From JBBIII01 sp037446575 (GTDB taxonomy: Bacteria; Bacteroidota; Ignavibacteria; UBA10030): DNA of 42,124 bases. A program made the translations under genes and the position numbers. Of the stretch, positions 7,723-16,350 are shown in pieces. The stretch's first letter is position 1. Each line of letters starts with the position of its first letter. Location: contig JBBIII010000014.1 of the NCBI GenBank assembly GCA_037446575.1, forward strand, positions 1 to 42,124, given 5' to 3'. The notes under the pieces were generated by a model, which worked only from the letters and a program-made list of their open reading frames with translations, made no database searches and was not told the origin of the DNA.

Positions 7723-9366
7723 TTACATAAAGCGTGATTCGGGTTTGGTAATATCAATATCTTGATCTGGTTCTGGAGTCATTAAAAAATCTTGAGTAGG
7801 TATAAGGGAAGTTTGATCGAACCTAAGTCCGAGTGATTCTCTATAAAATCTTGCAGATGCAAGTTTTACTATTTCATCAAAATTGCTAAAGAGAGTTGCC
7901 ACAGGCCTATCTGATTGAAAAAGTCCTTTGGCCATATTGGTTTTAATTTTATCTATTCGCTCTTTATCAGTTGGGTGTGATTCGAATAATTTTGTTTTTG
8001 AATGAAGAATGTTTGTTTTTGCATGAGCTATTTCTTCTTCAGACATTTCTTTTATTATTGCCGAGATTAGCTCAACAAAATTATTTGGTAGCGAAGTATC
8101 ATTTCTATTTTTTAATTTCTTCATTTTCTGAAAAGCCCCATCCATAGCTTTTGTAATAATGTGTGTTTTATATAAAGCAGATTCAAAAGCTTCTTTGCCA
8201 GTCAGTTTAACGGCGTATTTATCTGCTTCAAATTCCATTTGTCGAACATAGTATCGGCTTATTATATGTCCTGCTACTAAAAAAACATATGCAATCTTTC
8301 TTGTTAACCACACAAAGAATCTAAGAATAGTAATTGGCAGACGAATGAAAAGTTTTGTTGCCGTCCCTTCTAAAATTGAAAGTTTATTATCTATTATATC
8401 TTCTGTATAGACAACTTTTGTGAACCAAGCATTTACATTAGTAATAACATAATATAATCTTGTTGTCATTTTCTCTGTGAAGTGGGCAAATTCGTGCGAT
8501 AGCATTCCTGCAAATTCTCCAATGGTCATCTCTCCTATTATGGGAAGACCTATTGAAACTGTCAATTTGTCTTCTAAAAAGCTAATTACTCCATACTTGT
8601 ATGAAGCGGTAGCGCCAATACTGAAATCTATTTCTATCTCAGATGGCGGTTTAGGACCGATAGACTGGCAAAGTTTTTCAATAAAAATAAAAAGCGTAGG
8701 CTCTCTTTTTCTAGATAGCGGGATGGAAAACTTTTTAATCGTTGGAGGCGCAAAGAATGGTTTAATCATAGCGCTTATAAAAAAAATACAAATAACGATA
8801 GGTAATAAGTAAGCAATAACGCCTAATCCATAAGGTATATCGTCAATAAAGGTTATATTGTCTATTAGATGATCGTATAAAGAACTAAGAAAAAACAAAA
8901 TTATTAAAATGTATAAGCAATATAGGAACGCCATTCCTAAGGCAGAAAAAATCCAACCGGCAATGTAAAGTTTTGGGAATAATGTAGGGGCAATTTTTGA
9001 TTTTAATGCTTCAATATTTTTAACGATTGATATTTTAGAATCTTGCTGTGTATTTTCTGATTTAGGTTCCTGAGAACTTATAGAAGTTCTTTCGGTTAAG
9101 GTTTGTTGCGCAGAGCGCTGTAGCGGCATTGGTTCGATGGTGCAAATAACTCCGGCTGTAAGCAACTCCGAAACATAATTTTGCGCGCTTATTTCGTCGA
9201 GGTTATTGTTAAGAGTCAGTTTTTTCCCCGAAAATAATTTTTCAATTTTATCAGGAGTTGTATTGAAAATTTTTATCAAATTTGCTTTAACTTCGCTGAT
9301 ATCTCTGTCGGGCTCGATATCGCCTTTGAACACAACTTTAAATTTTTGTATTTCGTTTTCTGCCAT
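7723..9366 (-). CDS. M48-family membrane zinc metalloprotease with extra N-terminal domain
   Basis: This 547-residue protein carries the zinc motif HEFAH (291-295) with the third ligand expected in MEFEADKYA, placing it in peptidase family M48 (HtpX/Ste24/Oma1-like). Two membrane helices (about 138-162 and 180-203) precede the catalytic domain, with further hydrophobic segments after the HEXXH. Residues 1-80 form a separate domain (FKVVFKGDIEPDRDISEVKANL... LFSGKKLTL) that I know as a short conserved module at the start of diverse, mostly uncharacterised bacterial membrane proteins. A Gln/Ser-rich linker (about 81-120) joins it to the rest. The gene starts 2 bases after the aconitase stop, so they are co-transcribed. 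It probably takes part in membrane-protein quality control. Confidence 0.85.
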   Translation of the reverse strand: MAENEIQKFKVVFKGDIEPDRDISEVKANLIKIFNTTPDKIEKLFSGKKLTLNNNLDEISAQNYVSELLTAGVICTIEPMPLQRSAQQTLTERTSISSQEPKSENTQQDSKISIVKNIEALKSKIAPTLFPKLYIAGWIFSALGMAFLYCLYILIILFFLSSLYDHLIDNITFIDDIPYGLGVIAYLLPIVICIFFISAMIKPFFAPPTIKKFSIPLSRKREPTLFIFIEKLCQSIGPKPPSEIEIDFSIGATASYKYGVISFLEDKLTVSIGLPIIGEMTIGEFAGMLSHEFAHFTEKMTTRLYYVITNVNAWFTKVVYTEDIIDNKLSILEGTATKLFIRLPITILRFFVWLTRKIAYVFLVAGHIISRYYVRQMEFEADKYAVKLTGKEAFESALYKTHIITKAMDGAFQKMKKLKNRNDTSLPNNFVELISAIIKEMSEEEIAHAKTNILHSKTKLFESHPTDKERIDKIKTNMAKGLFQSDRPVATLFSNFDEIVKLASARFYRESLGLRFDQTSLIPTQDFLMTPEPDQDIDITKPESRFM

Positions 9367-9368
9367 AT

Positions 9369-12119
9369 TTATGAATTTATTAATGAACGAAGCACGTATT
9401 GCAATATGCCGCCATGTCTAAAATAATCAACTTCATTCGGAGTGTCAATTCTGCAAATTACATTGAATTCCTTTTTAATTCCGTCTTGAGTATTAGCAAT
9501 AACTCTTACCTCTTTACCAGGTTTCAAATCCTCTGTTATTCCTAAAATATCATAAATTTCAAAACCTGTTAAATTTAAAGTCTTCCAGTTTTCACCATCG
9601 CGAAATTGCAAGGGGAGAATTCCCATGCCAACGAGATTGCTTCTGTGAATTCTCTCGAAGCTTTCAGCAATTACAGCGCGAACACCTATAAGTGCTGGTC
9701 CTTTTGCCGCCCAATCACGTGACGAACCTGAGCCATATTCCTTGCCGGCTATTATAATCAGAGGAGCATTTTCTGCTTTATACTTCATTGCCGCCTCATA
9801 AATTGATATAGGTTCTTTAGAGGAAGGATGAATTGTTACTCCGCCTTCAGTATCGGGAACAAGGTTGTTCTTTAAACGGATATTAGCAAAAGTACCTCGC
9901 ATCATTATTTCGTGATTTCCTCGGCGAGCGCCATATTGATTAAAGTCCTTTTTAGTTATTCCAAGAGAAATTAAATATTTGCCGGCAGGCGATTTTTCAT
10001 TTATAGAGCCGGCGGGTGAAATGTGATCAGTCGTAATCGAATCGCCAAATATTGCGAGAACTCTTGCGTTATTTATATCCGAAAGCGGCTTTGGTGTATG
10101 AGCCAAGTTATCAAAATATGGTGCGGCTTTAATATAGGTAGAATTTGTATCCCATTTATATTGCGCGCCCTGCGGAAATGCCAACTTCTTCCAATTTGAA
10201 TCTCCTTCAAAAATATCTGAATATTGTTGCGCGAACATTTCGGAAATTATATTTTGTTGAATTGTTTGTTCGATCTCTTCTGTAGTAGGCCAAATATTCT
10301 TTAAATAAATTTTTTCGCCTCTGGTATTTTCACCTAATGGTTCGCTATAAAAATCAATATCCATATTGCCGGATAAAGCATAAGCAACAACTAACGGGGG
10401 GGAGGCAAGGTAATTGGCGCGAACGTGCGGATTAATTCGCCCTTCAAAATTGCGGTTGCCAGATAAAACAGAGGCAACAATCAAATCGTCATCTTGAATT
10501 GCTTTTATAATTTTATCAGCTAATGGTCCGCTGTTTCCAATACAAGTTAAGCAACCATAACCGACAAGATGAAAACCGAGCTGTTCTAAATATTCCATTA
10601 GTTGTGCTTTCTTTAAATATTCAGTAACTACTTTTGAACCGGGGGCAAGACTTGTTTTTACCCAAGGTTTAGTTCTCAATCCTTTTTCTACAGCTTTTTT
10701 AGCAAGCAATCCTGCGGCTACAAGAAGTGAAGGATTTGAAGTGTTTGCACAACTTGTTATAGAAGCAATTACTACAGAGCCATGTTGGATGTGGTACTTA
10801 TTCCCATCATTTTCTAAAGAAATATTTTTAAGAAAATCGGGTTTATGATTTTTTTCTTTTTCATTTACCCGCGTTTCTGCACTTAATTTGTCTACTTGAA
10901 CGTCTTTGCTTTTTAACATTTCAACTAATGAAGCTCTAAAAAATTGCTTTGATTTTGAAAGAGAGACTCTATCATGAGGTCTTTTCGGACCTGCAATGCA
11001 AGGTTCTACATCTTCGAGATTAAGCTCAATTATATCCGAAAATTCTGGTTCATTGGCGTCTTTTGCCTGAAATAAACCTTGTTCTTTAAGATAGCTTTCA
11101 ATCAATAAAATTTGTTCTTCCTTCCGCGCAGTAAATCGTAGGTAGTTAATTGTTTCATCATCGACAGGGAAAAAGCCAATAGTTGCCCCATATTCGGGAG
11201 CCATATTAGCAATAGTAGCGCGATCAGCTAAAGGGAGCGATTGAAGTCCTGTGCCAAAAAATTCTACAAATTTTCCAACGACTCCTTTTTTTCTTAATAT
11301 TTGTGTAATAGTAAGTACAAGGTCAGTAGCAGTAGCACCTGGTCGAAGTTTGCCGATAAGTTTAAAACCGATGACCTGCGGAATTAACATAGAAATAGGT
11401 TGTCCTAACATTGCCGCTTCAGCTTCAATTCCGCCAACGCCCCAACCAAGCACACCGAGCGCATTAACCATTGTTGTATGCGAATCGGTGCCAACAAGAG
11501 TATCAGGGTAAATTAGAGTCTCTTTTTCATTTTGCAAAGTAAAAACTACTCGTGCAAGGTATTCGAGATTGACTTGATGAATTATTCCAGTATCAGGCGG
11601 AACTACTCGGAAATTTTTAAATGCTTGTTGTCCCCAGCGTAAAAAAGCATATCGTTCGCGATTGCGTTCAAATTCCAATGACGCATTAATATGAAATGCG
11701 TCAGGCGTTCCGTATTCATCGACTTGGACAGAATGATCGATAACTAAATCGACAGGTTGTAAAGGATTAATTTTATTTGGGTCGCCGCCTATTTTTATCA
11801 TAGCATCGCGCATTACAGCGAGGTCCACAATGCTGGGCACACCCGTAAAATCTTGTAGTATTACGCGCGCCGGCATAAATGCAATTTCCTTATTTGGAAT
11901 TGCTTTTGGTTCCCAATGAATTAGACTTTCTATATCTTCTTTACAAATATTACGATCATCCTCGCGTCGTAAAAGATTTTCTAAGAGAATGCGCAACGAA
12001 ACCGGCAATCTTGTTAATTTAGTGTTAGTTGATTTTTCTAATAAATCTAACGAGAAGAATGAATAAGATTCTGAGCCGACTTTTAATTCTTTTTTTGTTT
12101 TAAATGAATCGAGAGACAT
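9369..12119 (-). CDS. acnA: Aconitate hydratase (AcnA/IRP type)
   Basis: This 916-residue protein interconverts citrate and isocitrate through cis-aconitate in the TCA cycle. It is full length for the AcnA/IRP1 family (E. coli AcnA is 891). The 4Fe-4S ligands are Cys457 in SCANTSN and Cys523/Cys526 in GCLTCIGNSGP, with the 66- and 3-residue spacing of AcnA. The swivelling C-terminal domain is recognisable from GDSITTDHISPAG and GSGSSRDWAAKG. The start is ATG with AGGAAA a few bases upstream. Its cluster would be supplied by the suf operon in the same window. AcnA-type enzymes can bind RNA when the cluster is lost; nothing here shows whether this one does. Confidence 0.97.
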   Translation of the reverse strand: MSLDSFKTKKELKVGSESYSFFSLDLLEKSTNTKLTRLPVSLRILLENLLRREDDRNICKEDIESLIHWEPKAIPNKEIAFMPARVILQDFTGVPSIVDLAVMRDAMIKIGGDPNKINPLQPVDLVIDHSVQVDEYGTPDAFHINASLEFERNRERYAFLRWGQQAFKNFRVVPPDTGIIHQVNLEYLARVVFTLQNEKETLIYPDTLVGTDSHTTMVNALGVLGWGVGGIEAEAAMLGQPISMLIPQVIGFKLIGKLRPGATATDLVLTITQILRKKGVVGKFVEFFGTGLQSLPLADRATIANMAPEYGATIGFFPVDDETINYLRFTARKEEQILLIESYLKEQGLFQAKDANEPEFSDIIELNLEDVEPCIAGPKRPHDRVSLSKSKQFFRASLVEMLKSKDVQVDKLSAETRVNEKEKNHKPDFLKNISLENDGNKYHIQHGSVVIASITSCANTSNPSLLVAAGLLAKKAVEKGLRTKPWVKTSLAPGSKVVTEYLKKAQLMEYLEQLGFHLVGYGCLTCIGNSGPLADKIIKAIQDDDLIVASVLSGNRNFEGRINPHVRANYLASPPLVVAYALSGNMDIDFYSEPLGENTRGEKIYLKNIWPTTEEIEQTIQQNIISEMFAQQYSDIFEGDSNWKKLAFPQGAQYKWDTNSTYIKAAPYFDNLAHTPKPLSDINNARVLAIFGDSITTDHISPAGSINEKSPAGKYLISLGITKKDFNQYGARRGNHEIMMRGTFANIRLKNNLVPDTEGGVTIHPSSKEPISIYEAAMKYKAENAPLIIIAGKEYGSGSSRDWAAKGPALIGVRAVIAESFERIHRSNLVGMGILPLQFRDGENWKTLNLTGFEIYDILGITEDLKPGKEVRVIANTQDGIKKEFNVICRIDTPNEVDYFRHGGILQYVLRSLINS

Positions 12120-12547
12120 TAATTTTCCTATTAATCAATTGTTTGTTTTTAATGCAATTAATATACGAAATTAACTAAAAATTTCATTTACTATTATCTC
12201 GTAACAATTGGAAAAAATGTATAAAAGAAAGAAATATTCTGTTGTTTCATACATTAAAGTTAAATTTTTATATTGATTTGCTTTGTATATATAAACTTCC
12301 TTTTTAAATCGTAATTATTTTAACCAATTAGATATTTAGTATGCTTGGTGATGCATTGTGTGTTTCGTGCGCTTGACGTTTTTCTTTTACAGTCATCACT
12401 ATACATTAATAAAAGGATAATTTATATTTTAAAATATTTAGTGACTGAAAATTGGAGCATAAAATATGTTGCAATTCTATTTTTTAATTGAATGGGATTA
12501 GAGTTATAACTATATTTAATAAAATTACGAGGAGATTTTAGGAAAAA
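12120..12547. other. Intergenic region between divergent acnA and split carB
   Basis: This 428-base AT-rich gap must hold both divergent promoters and no ORF of note. I see a TTGACG box at 12373-12378 pointing toward carB, but the nearest TATACA is 21 bases away, so I do not call a promoter. GAGGAG (12529-12534) and AGGA (12540-12543) precede the TTG start of carB at 12548. I found no tRNA, no convincing ARG-box and no riboswitch fold by eye. Confidence 0.5.
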
Positions 12548-14020
12548 TTGCCCAAGCGGACAGATATTGATTCTATATTAATTATTGGTTCTGGACCAAT
12601 TGTAATAGGACAAGCATGTGAATTTGATTATTCAGGAACGCAAGCATGCAGAGTATTACGCAAAGAGGGTTACCGTATTATATTGGTGAATAGCAATCCA
12701 GCCACAATAATGACCGATCCGGAATTTGCGGATGCAACATATATAGAGCCGATTACACCAGCATTTGTAGAAAAGATAATCGAACGTGAACGCCCAGATG
12801 TGATTCTTCCTACAATGGGGGGACAAACTGCGTTAAATGTAGCTGTTAATCTTGCCGAAAAAGGAATTTTAGAGAAATATAATGTCGAGTTAATTGGAGC
12901 AAAGTTAGAAGCTATAAAAAAAGCAGAAGATAGAGAGCTGTTCCGAGGAGCAATGGATCGGATAGGATTACAAAGCGCACGCGGCGGGTTTGTCCATTCA
13001 GTTGAGGAAGCTTTGAAAATTGCAGATGAAATTGGTTTTCCGCTGATAATTAGGCCTTCATTCACATTAGGAGGCACCGGTGGTGGAACAGTGTATAACA
13101 TCGAAGAATTTCATGCAAAAGTTCAGCATGGACTTACATGCAGTCCGATTAATCAAGTTCTTGTCGAAGAGTCTGTAATCGGTTGGAAAGAGTATGAATT
13201 AGAAGTAATGCGTGATATGAAGGATAATGTAGTAATTATATGTTCAATAGAAAATTTCGACCCGATGGGTGTGCATACAGGAGATTCAATTACAGTTGCT
13301 CCGGCTCAAACATTAACCGACAAAGAATATCAGATAATGCGAGATGCATCGATAAAAATAATCAGAGAAATTGGCGTTGAGACAGGTGGATCGAACATAC
13401 AATTTGCAGTTAATCCGAAAAATGGCAAGATGTTAGTTATTGAAATGAATCCGCGCGTCTCTCGTTCTTCTGCGCTTGCTTCCAAAGCAACTGGATTCCC
13501 AATAGCGAAAATAGCGGCAATGCTTGCTGTTGGTTACACATTGGACGAAATTCCGAATGATATTACTAAATTAACGCCGGCTTCTTTTGAGCCAACAATT
13601 GATTACTGCGTTGTGAAAATTCCAAGATGGGATTTTGAAAAATTTAAAGGTGTTGATGATTCGCTTGGCGTGCAAATGAAATCTATTGGCGAAGCGATGG
13701 CTATTGGTCGGACGTTCAAAGAAGCGTTTCAGAAAGCGCTTAGATCATTGGAGCAGGGAAGAGCGGGTCTTGGAGCCGACGGCAAGGATATAGTGGACAT
13801 TCGAAGTCTATCTGAAGCAGAAAAAATTGAATGGAAAAAGAAAGTATTAGATAGGATAAAAATTCCACGTCCGCACAATGTCTTTTATCTTCGATATGGA
13901 TTCCAGCTTGGTCTAACAATAGAAGAGCTTAATCAAGCTTCTAATATTGATCCATGGTTTCTTTACAATATAAAACAAATAGTTGATTTGGAAGAAGAGT
14001 TATATGCATATAAAGTATAA
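12548..14020 (+). CDS. carB1: Carbamoyl-phosphate synthase large subunit, N-terminal half (split CarB)
   Basis: This 490-residue protein matches the N-terminal synthetase half of CarB (carboxyphosphate-forming ATP-grasp domain plus part of the oligomerisation domain). It ends at FLYNIKQIVDLEEELYAYKV, equivalent to about residue 490 of the 1073-residue E. coli protein. Motifs include IGSGPIVIGQACEFDYSG, TLGGTGGG, GVHTGDSITVAPAQTL and EMNPRVSRSSALASKATG. The start is TTG: it gives MPKRTDI, the conserved CarB N-terminus, and has GAGGAG upstream. The rest of CarB is a separate gene at 14501. Split CarB is known in Methanocaldococcus and Aquifex, so this can be a functional two-piece subunit. The sequence is closer to the E. 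coli type than the intact carB at 16351. Confidence 0.93.
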   Translation: MPKRTDIDSILIIGSGPIVIGQACEFDYSGTQACRVLRKEGYRIILVNSNPATIMTDPEFADATYIEPITPAFVEKIIERERPDVILPTMGGQTALNVAVNLAEKGILEKYNVELIGAKLEAIKKAEDRELFRGAMDRIGLQSARGGFVHSVEEALKIADEIGFPLIIRPSFTLGGTGGGTVYNIEEFHAKVQHGLTCSPINQVLVEESVIGWKEYELEVMRDMKDNVVIICSIENFDPMGVHTGDSITVAPAQTLTDKEYQIMRDASIKIIREIGVETGGSNIQFAVNPKNGKMLVIEMNPRVSRSSALASKATGFPIAKIAAMLAVGYTLDEIPNDITKLTPASFEPTIDYCVVKIPRWDFEKFKGVDDSLGVQMKSIGEAMAIGRTFKEAFQKALRSLEQGRAGLGADGKDIVDIRSLSEAEKIEWKKKVLDRIKIPRPHNVFYLRYGFQLGLTIEELNQASNIDPWFLYNIKQIVDLEEELYAYKV

Positions 14021-14043
14021 GCAAATGTGAAAGGAATTATTTT

Positions 14044-14514
14044 ATGGGTAAGATTTTAATACTTACATTTCTTACTTTTTTTGTTTTATATACATCGGCA
14101 GCACAGACGCAAATTCCACCTGACAAAGAACAGCTATTAAAGGGTGAAAGTAAAGATGAAATTATCATAGCGGAAAATAATGGTTATGTATCGCCGCAAA
14201 AAGTACTTGAATTAAAAGAACAACTTGGGCTAACACGAGATCAGGTGCGAAAAATTACGGAAATGATGACAAATCATCCTATTTCGTTGACTGTAAAAGG
14301 CCAAGAGATAGTTGAAGCTGAAGAAGATTTAAACAATCTATTTGCAAGTGGAAATGTTAGCGAGAAGATGCTTCGTGTTAAATTAGAGAGAATTGGTAAA
14401 TTACGAGCCGATTTAAAATTTATTCATCTACAGATTTACATAAAGGTTCGGCAAATTTTATCCGCTAACCAAATTAACCGTTTGGAAGAAATAAGAAGCA
14501 GTGAGAACAAATAA
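14044..14514 (+). CDS. Small secreted LTXXQ/Spy-like protein, located between the two carB halves
   Basis: This 156-residue protein has a clear signal peptide (residues 1-20, hydrophobic core ILILTFLTFFVLY, cleavage after SAA) and a mostly helical mature part. It contains LTRDQ and LSANQ motifs spaced as in the Spy/CpxP family of periplasmic chaperones and metal-response proteins. The helices are charged and there are no cysteines. The start is ATG with AAAGGAA upstream. It lies 23 bases after carB1 and overlaps carB2 by 14 bases, so it is translated from the same message as a cytoplasmic pyrimidine/arginine enzyme, an odd pairing. The family assignment rests on motif and layout only; function is not known. 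Confidence 0.75.
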   Translation: MGKILILTFLTFFVLYTSAAQTQIPPDKEQLLKGESKDEIIIAENNGYVSPQKVLELKEQLGLTRDQVRKITEMMTNHPISLTVKGQEIVEAEEDLNNLFASGNVSEKMLRVKLERIGKLRADLKFIHLQIYIKVRQILSANQINRLEEIRSSENK

Positions 14515-16324
14515 ATCTAAATCAGAAATTCCAATAAAAGTAACGTCAGAGATTTTGCGGAAAGCAAAAGAATACGGTTTTTCAGATAAACAACTGGCGG
14601 AAATTTGGAATTTAAAAGAAACCACAGTTCGGATATTGCGGAAGAAACTGGGCGTTATTCCCGTCTATAAAACAGTGGATACCTGCGCGGCAGAATTTGC
14701 CGCGTCAACACCGTATCATTATTCTACTTACGAACGTGAAAACGAGTCTATTGTTAGCGCTAAGAAGAAAGTAATTATTCTTGGTAGCGGTCCTAATCGA
14801 ATAGGGCAGGGGATAGAGTTCGATTATTGCTGTGTTCATAGCGTTATGGCGTTGCGTGAGGAGGGTTTCGAGACAATTATGGTAAATTGTAATCCCGAAA
14901 CAGTTTCTACAGATTATGACATAACTGATAAGTTATACTTTGAGCCACTAACACTAGAAGATGTTTTAAATATATGCGATCATGAGCAACCGTACGGAGT
15001 TATAGTTAGTTTTGGCGGACAAACACCACTGAAAATTGCAAAAGCTTTAGAAGCAAATGGTGTAAAAATATTAGGCACTTCACCGGAAGGAATTGATTTA
15101 GCTGAAGACCGTGAAAGGTTCGGTGCGCTTTTACGGAAGTTAAATATTCCGCATCCCAAATATGGTACGGCATATACAGTAACAAACGCTGTTTTAGTTG
15201 CAGAACAGATTGGATTTCCAGTATTAGTACGTCCATCTTATGTTTTGGGGGGGCGTGCAATGGAAGTCTGTTACACAAAAGAAGCTCTCCGTGATTATAT
15301 GAAGAAAGCTGTCGATGTTTCGCCCGATCATCCAGTGTTAATTGATTGCTTTTTAGAAGACGCATTCGAGTATGATGTTGACTGCGTATGCGATGGTAAG
15401 GATGTATTGGTAGGCGGTGTTATGCAGCACATTGAAGAGGCGGGCATTCATTCTGGCGATAGCGCTTGTATGTTGCCTCCGTTTATGATGTCTGAGAAAA
15501 ATCTAAACGAGATAATATCCTATACAATTAAGTTAGCAAAAGCGCTTAAAGTAGTCGGGTTAATGAATGTACAATATGCAATGAAGGATGGAATCGTTTA
15601 TGTTTTAGAAGTGAATCCGAGAGCCTCACGCACAGTCCCTTACGTAAGTAAAGCTACAAGCGTTCCTTTAGCGAAATTAGCCGCTAAGGTGATGGTAGGT
15701 AAAACTATAACTGAATTAGGTTATAAGGATTATGATTTTAGAAAGCTGAAGCACGTATCGGTAAAGGAGTCGGTTTTTCCATTTGCTAAATTTCCGCGAA
15801 CAAGAATATTTCTCGGACCAGAAATGCGTTCAACGGGCGAAGTTATGGGAATATCTGATAGTTTTGGCGAGTCGTATGCGAAATCTCAAATTGCAGCGAA
15901 TAACACATTGCCAAATGAAGGAACAGTCTTTTTTAGCGTGAATGATAATGATAAGAATGAAATTACGCTAAATATCGCAAGGGAATTATTAGAATTGGGC
16001 TTTTCACTTATAGCGACAGAAGGAACTGGAAAATTTTTTAGATCACATGGAATTCAATGCGGGAATGTATTCAAAGTGAACGAAAGCCGACCTAATTCTG
16101 TGGATTTGATAAAAAATGGAAAAATTCAGTTAATAATAAACACACCACTCGGTGAAACTTCACGCTATGATGAGTATGCAATTGGATGGGCGGCATTAGA
16201 ACATAAGGTGGCTTACGTTACTACTCTCTCAGCGGCTTCTGCTTCTGTTAAAGCGATTCAAAAAGTTAAACAATGCGGTTTAACCATCAAAACAGTACAA
16301 GAATACTTGCGCGAAGGATATTAA
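14501..16324 (+). CDS. carB2: Carbamoyl-phosphate synthase large subunit, C-terminal half (split CarB)
   Basis: This 607-residue protein matches E. coli CarB from about residue 497 to the end. It contains the rest of the oligomerisation domain (ending VYKTVDTCAAEFAA), the second ATP-grasp domain that phosphorylates carbamate (GSGPNRIGQGIEFDYCC, RPSYVLGGRAME, EVNPRASRTVP) and the C-terminal MGS-like allosteric domain (about 475-607). Residues lining the UMP pocket of E. coli CarB appear kept (TEGTGKF, IINTP), but the usual HEGRP signature reads NESRP. The start is GTG, inside the previous gene by 14 bases; a start further inside is possible but would cut conserved sequence. With carB1 it should complete one large subunit. 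No carA is present in the window. Confidence 0.92.
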   Translation: MRTNKSKSEIPIKVTSEILRKAKEYGFSDKQLAEIWNLKETTVRILRKKLGVIPVYKTVDTCAAEFAASTPYHYSTYERENESIVSAKKKVIILGSGPNRIGQGIEFDYCCVHSVMALREEGFETIMVNCNPETVSTDYDITDKLYFEPLTLEDVLNICDHEQPYGVIVSFGGQTPLKIAKALEANGVKILGTSPEGIDLAEDRERFGALLRKLNIPHPKYGTAYTVTNAVLVAEQIGFPVLVRPSYVLGGRAMEVCYTKEALRDYMKKAVDVSPDHPVLIDCFLEDAFEYDVDCVCDGKDVLVGGVMQHIEEAGIHSGDSACMLPPFMMSEKNLNEIISYTIKLAKALKVVGLMNVQYAMKDGIVYVLEVNPRASRTVPYVSKATSVPLAKLAAKVMVGKTITELGYKDYDFRKLKHVSVKESVFPFAKFPRTRIFLGPEMRSTGEVMGISDSFGESYAKSQIAANNTLPNEGTVFFSVNDNDKNEITLNIARELLELGFSLIATEGTGKFFRSHGIQCGNVFKVNESRPNSVDLIKNGKIQLIINTPLGETSRYDEYAIGWAALEHKVAYVTTLSAASASVKAIQKVKQCGLTIKTVQEYLREGY

Positions 16325-16350
16325 TATAATCTGATTTTCTAATTTCTTAG

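Noticed and set aside
12373..12405. TTGACG...TATACA as promoter of split carB
   Set aside because: The boxes are 21 bases apart, too far for a sigma70 promoter.
15006..15365. Minus-strand ORF of 119 codons inside carB2
   Set aside because: It is antisense to conserved ATP-grasp sequence and shows no protein-like motif or ribosome site.
12548..16324. Split carB as a frameshifted pseudogene or sequencing error
   Set aside because: The halves are separated by a 480-base segment with its own signal-peptide-bearing ORF, each half has a usable start and all conserved motifs, and the split point matches known natural splits.
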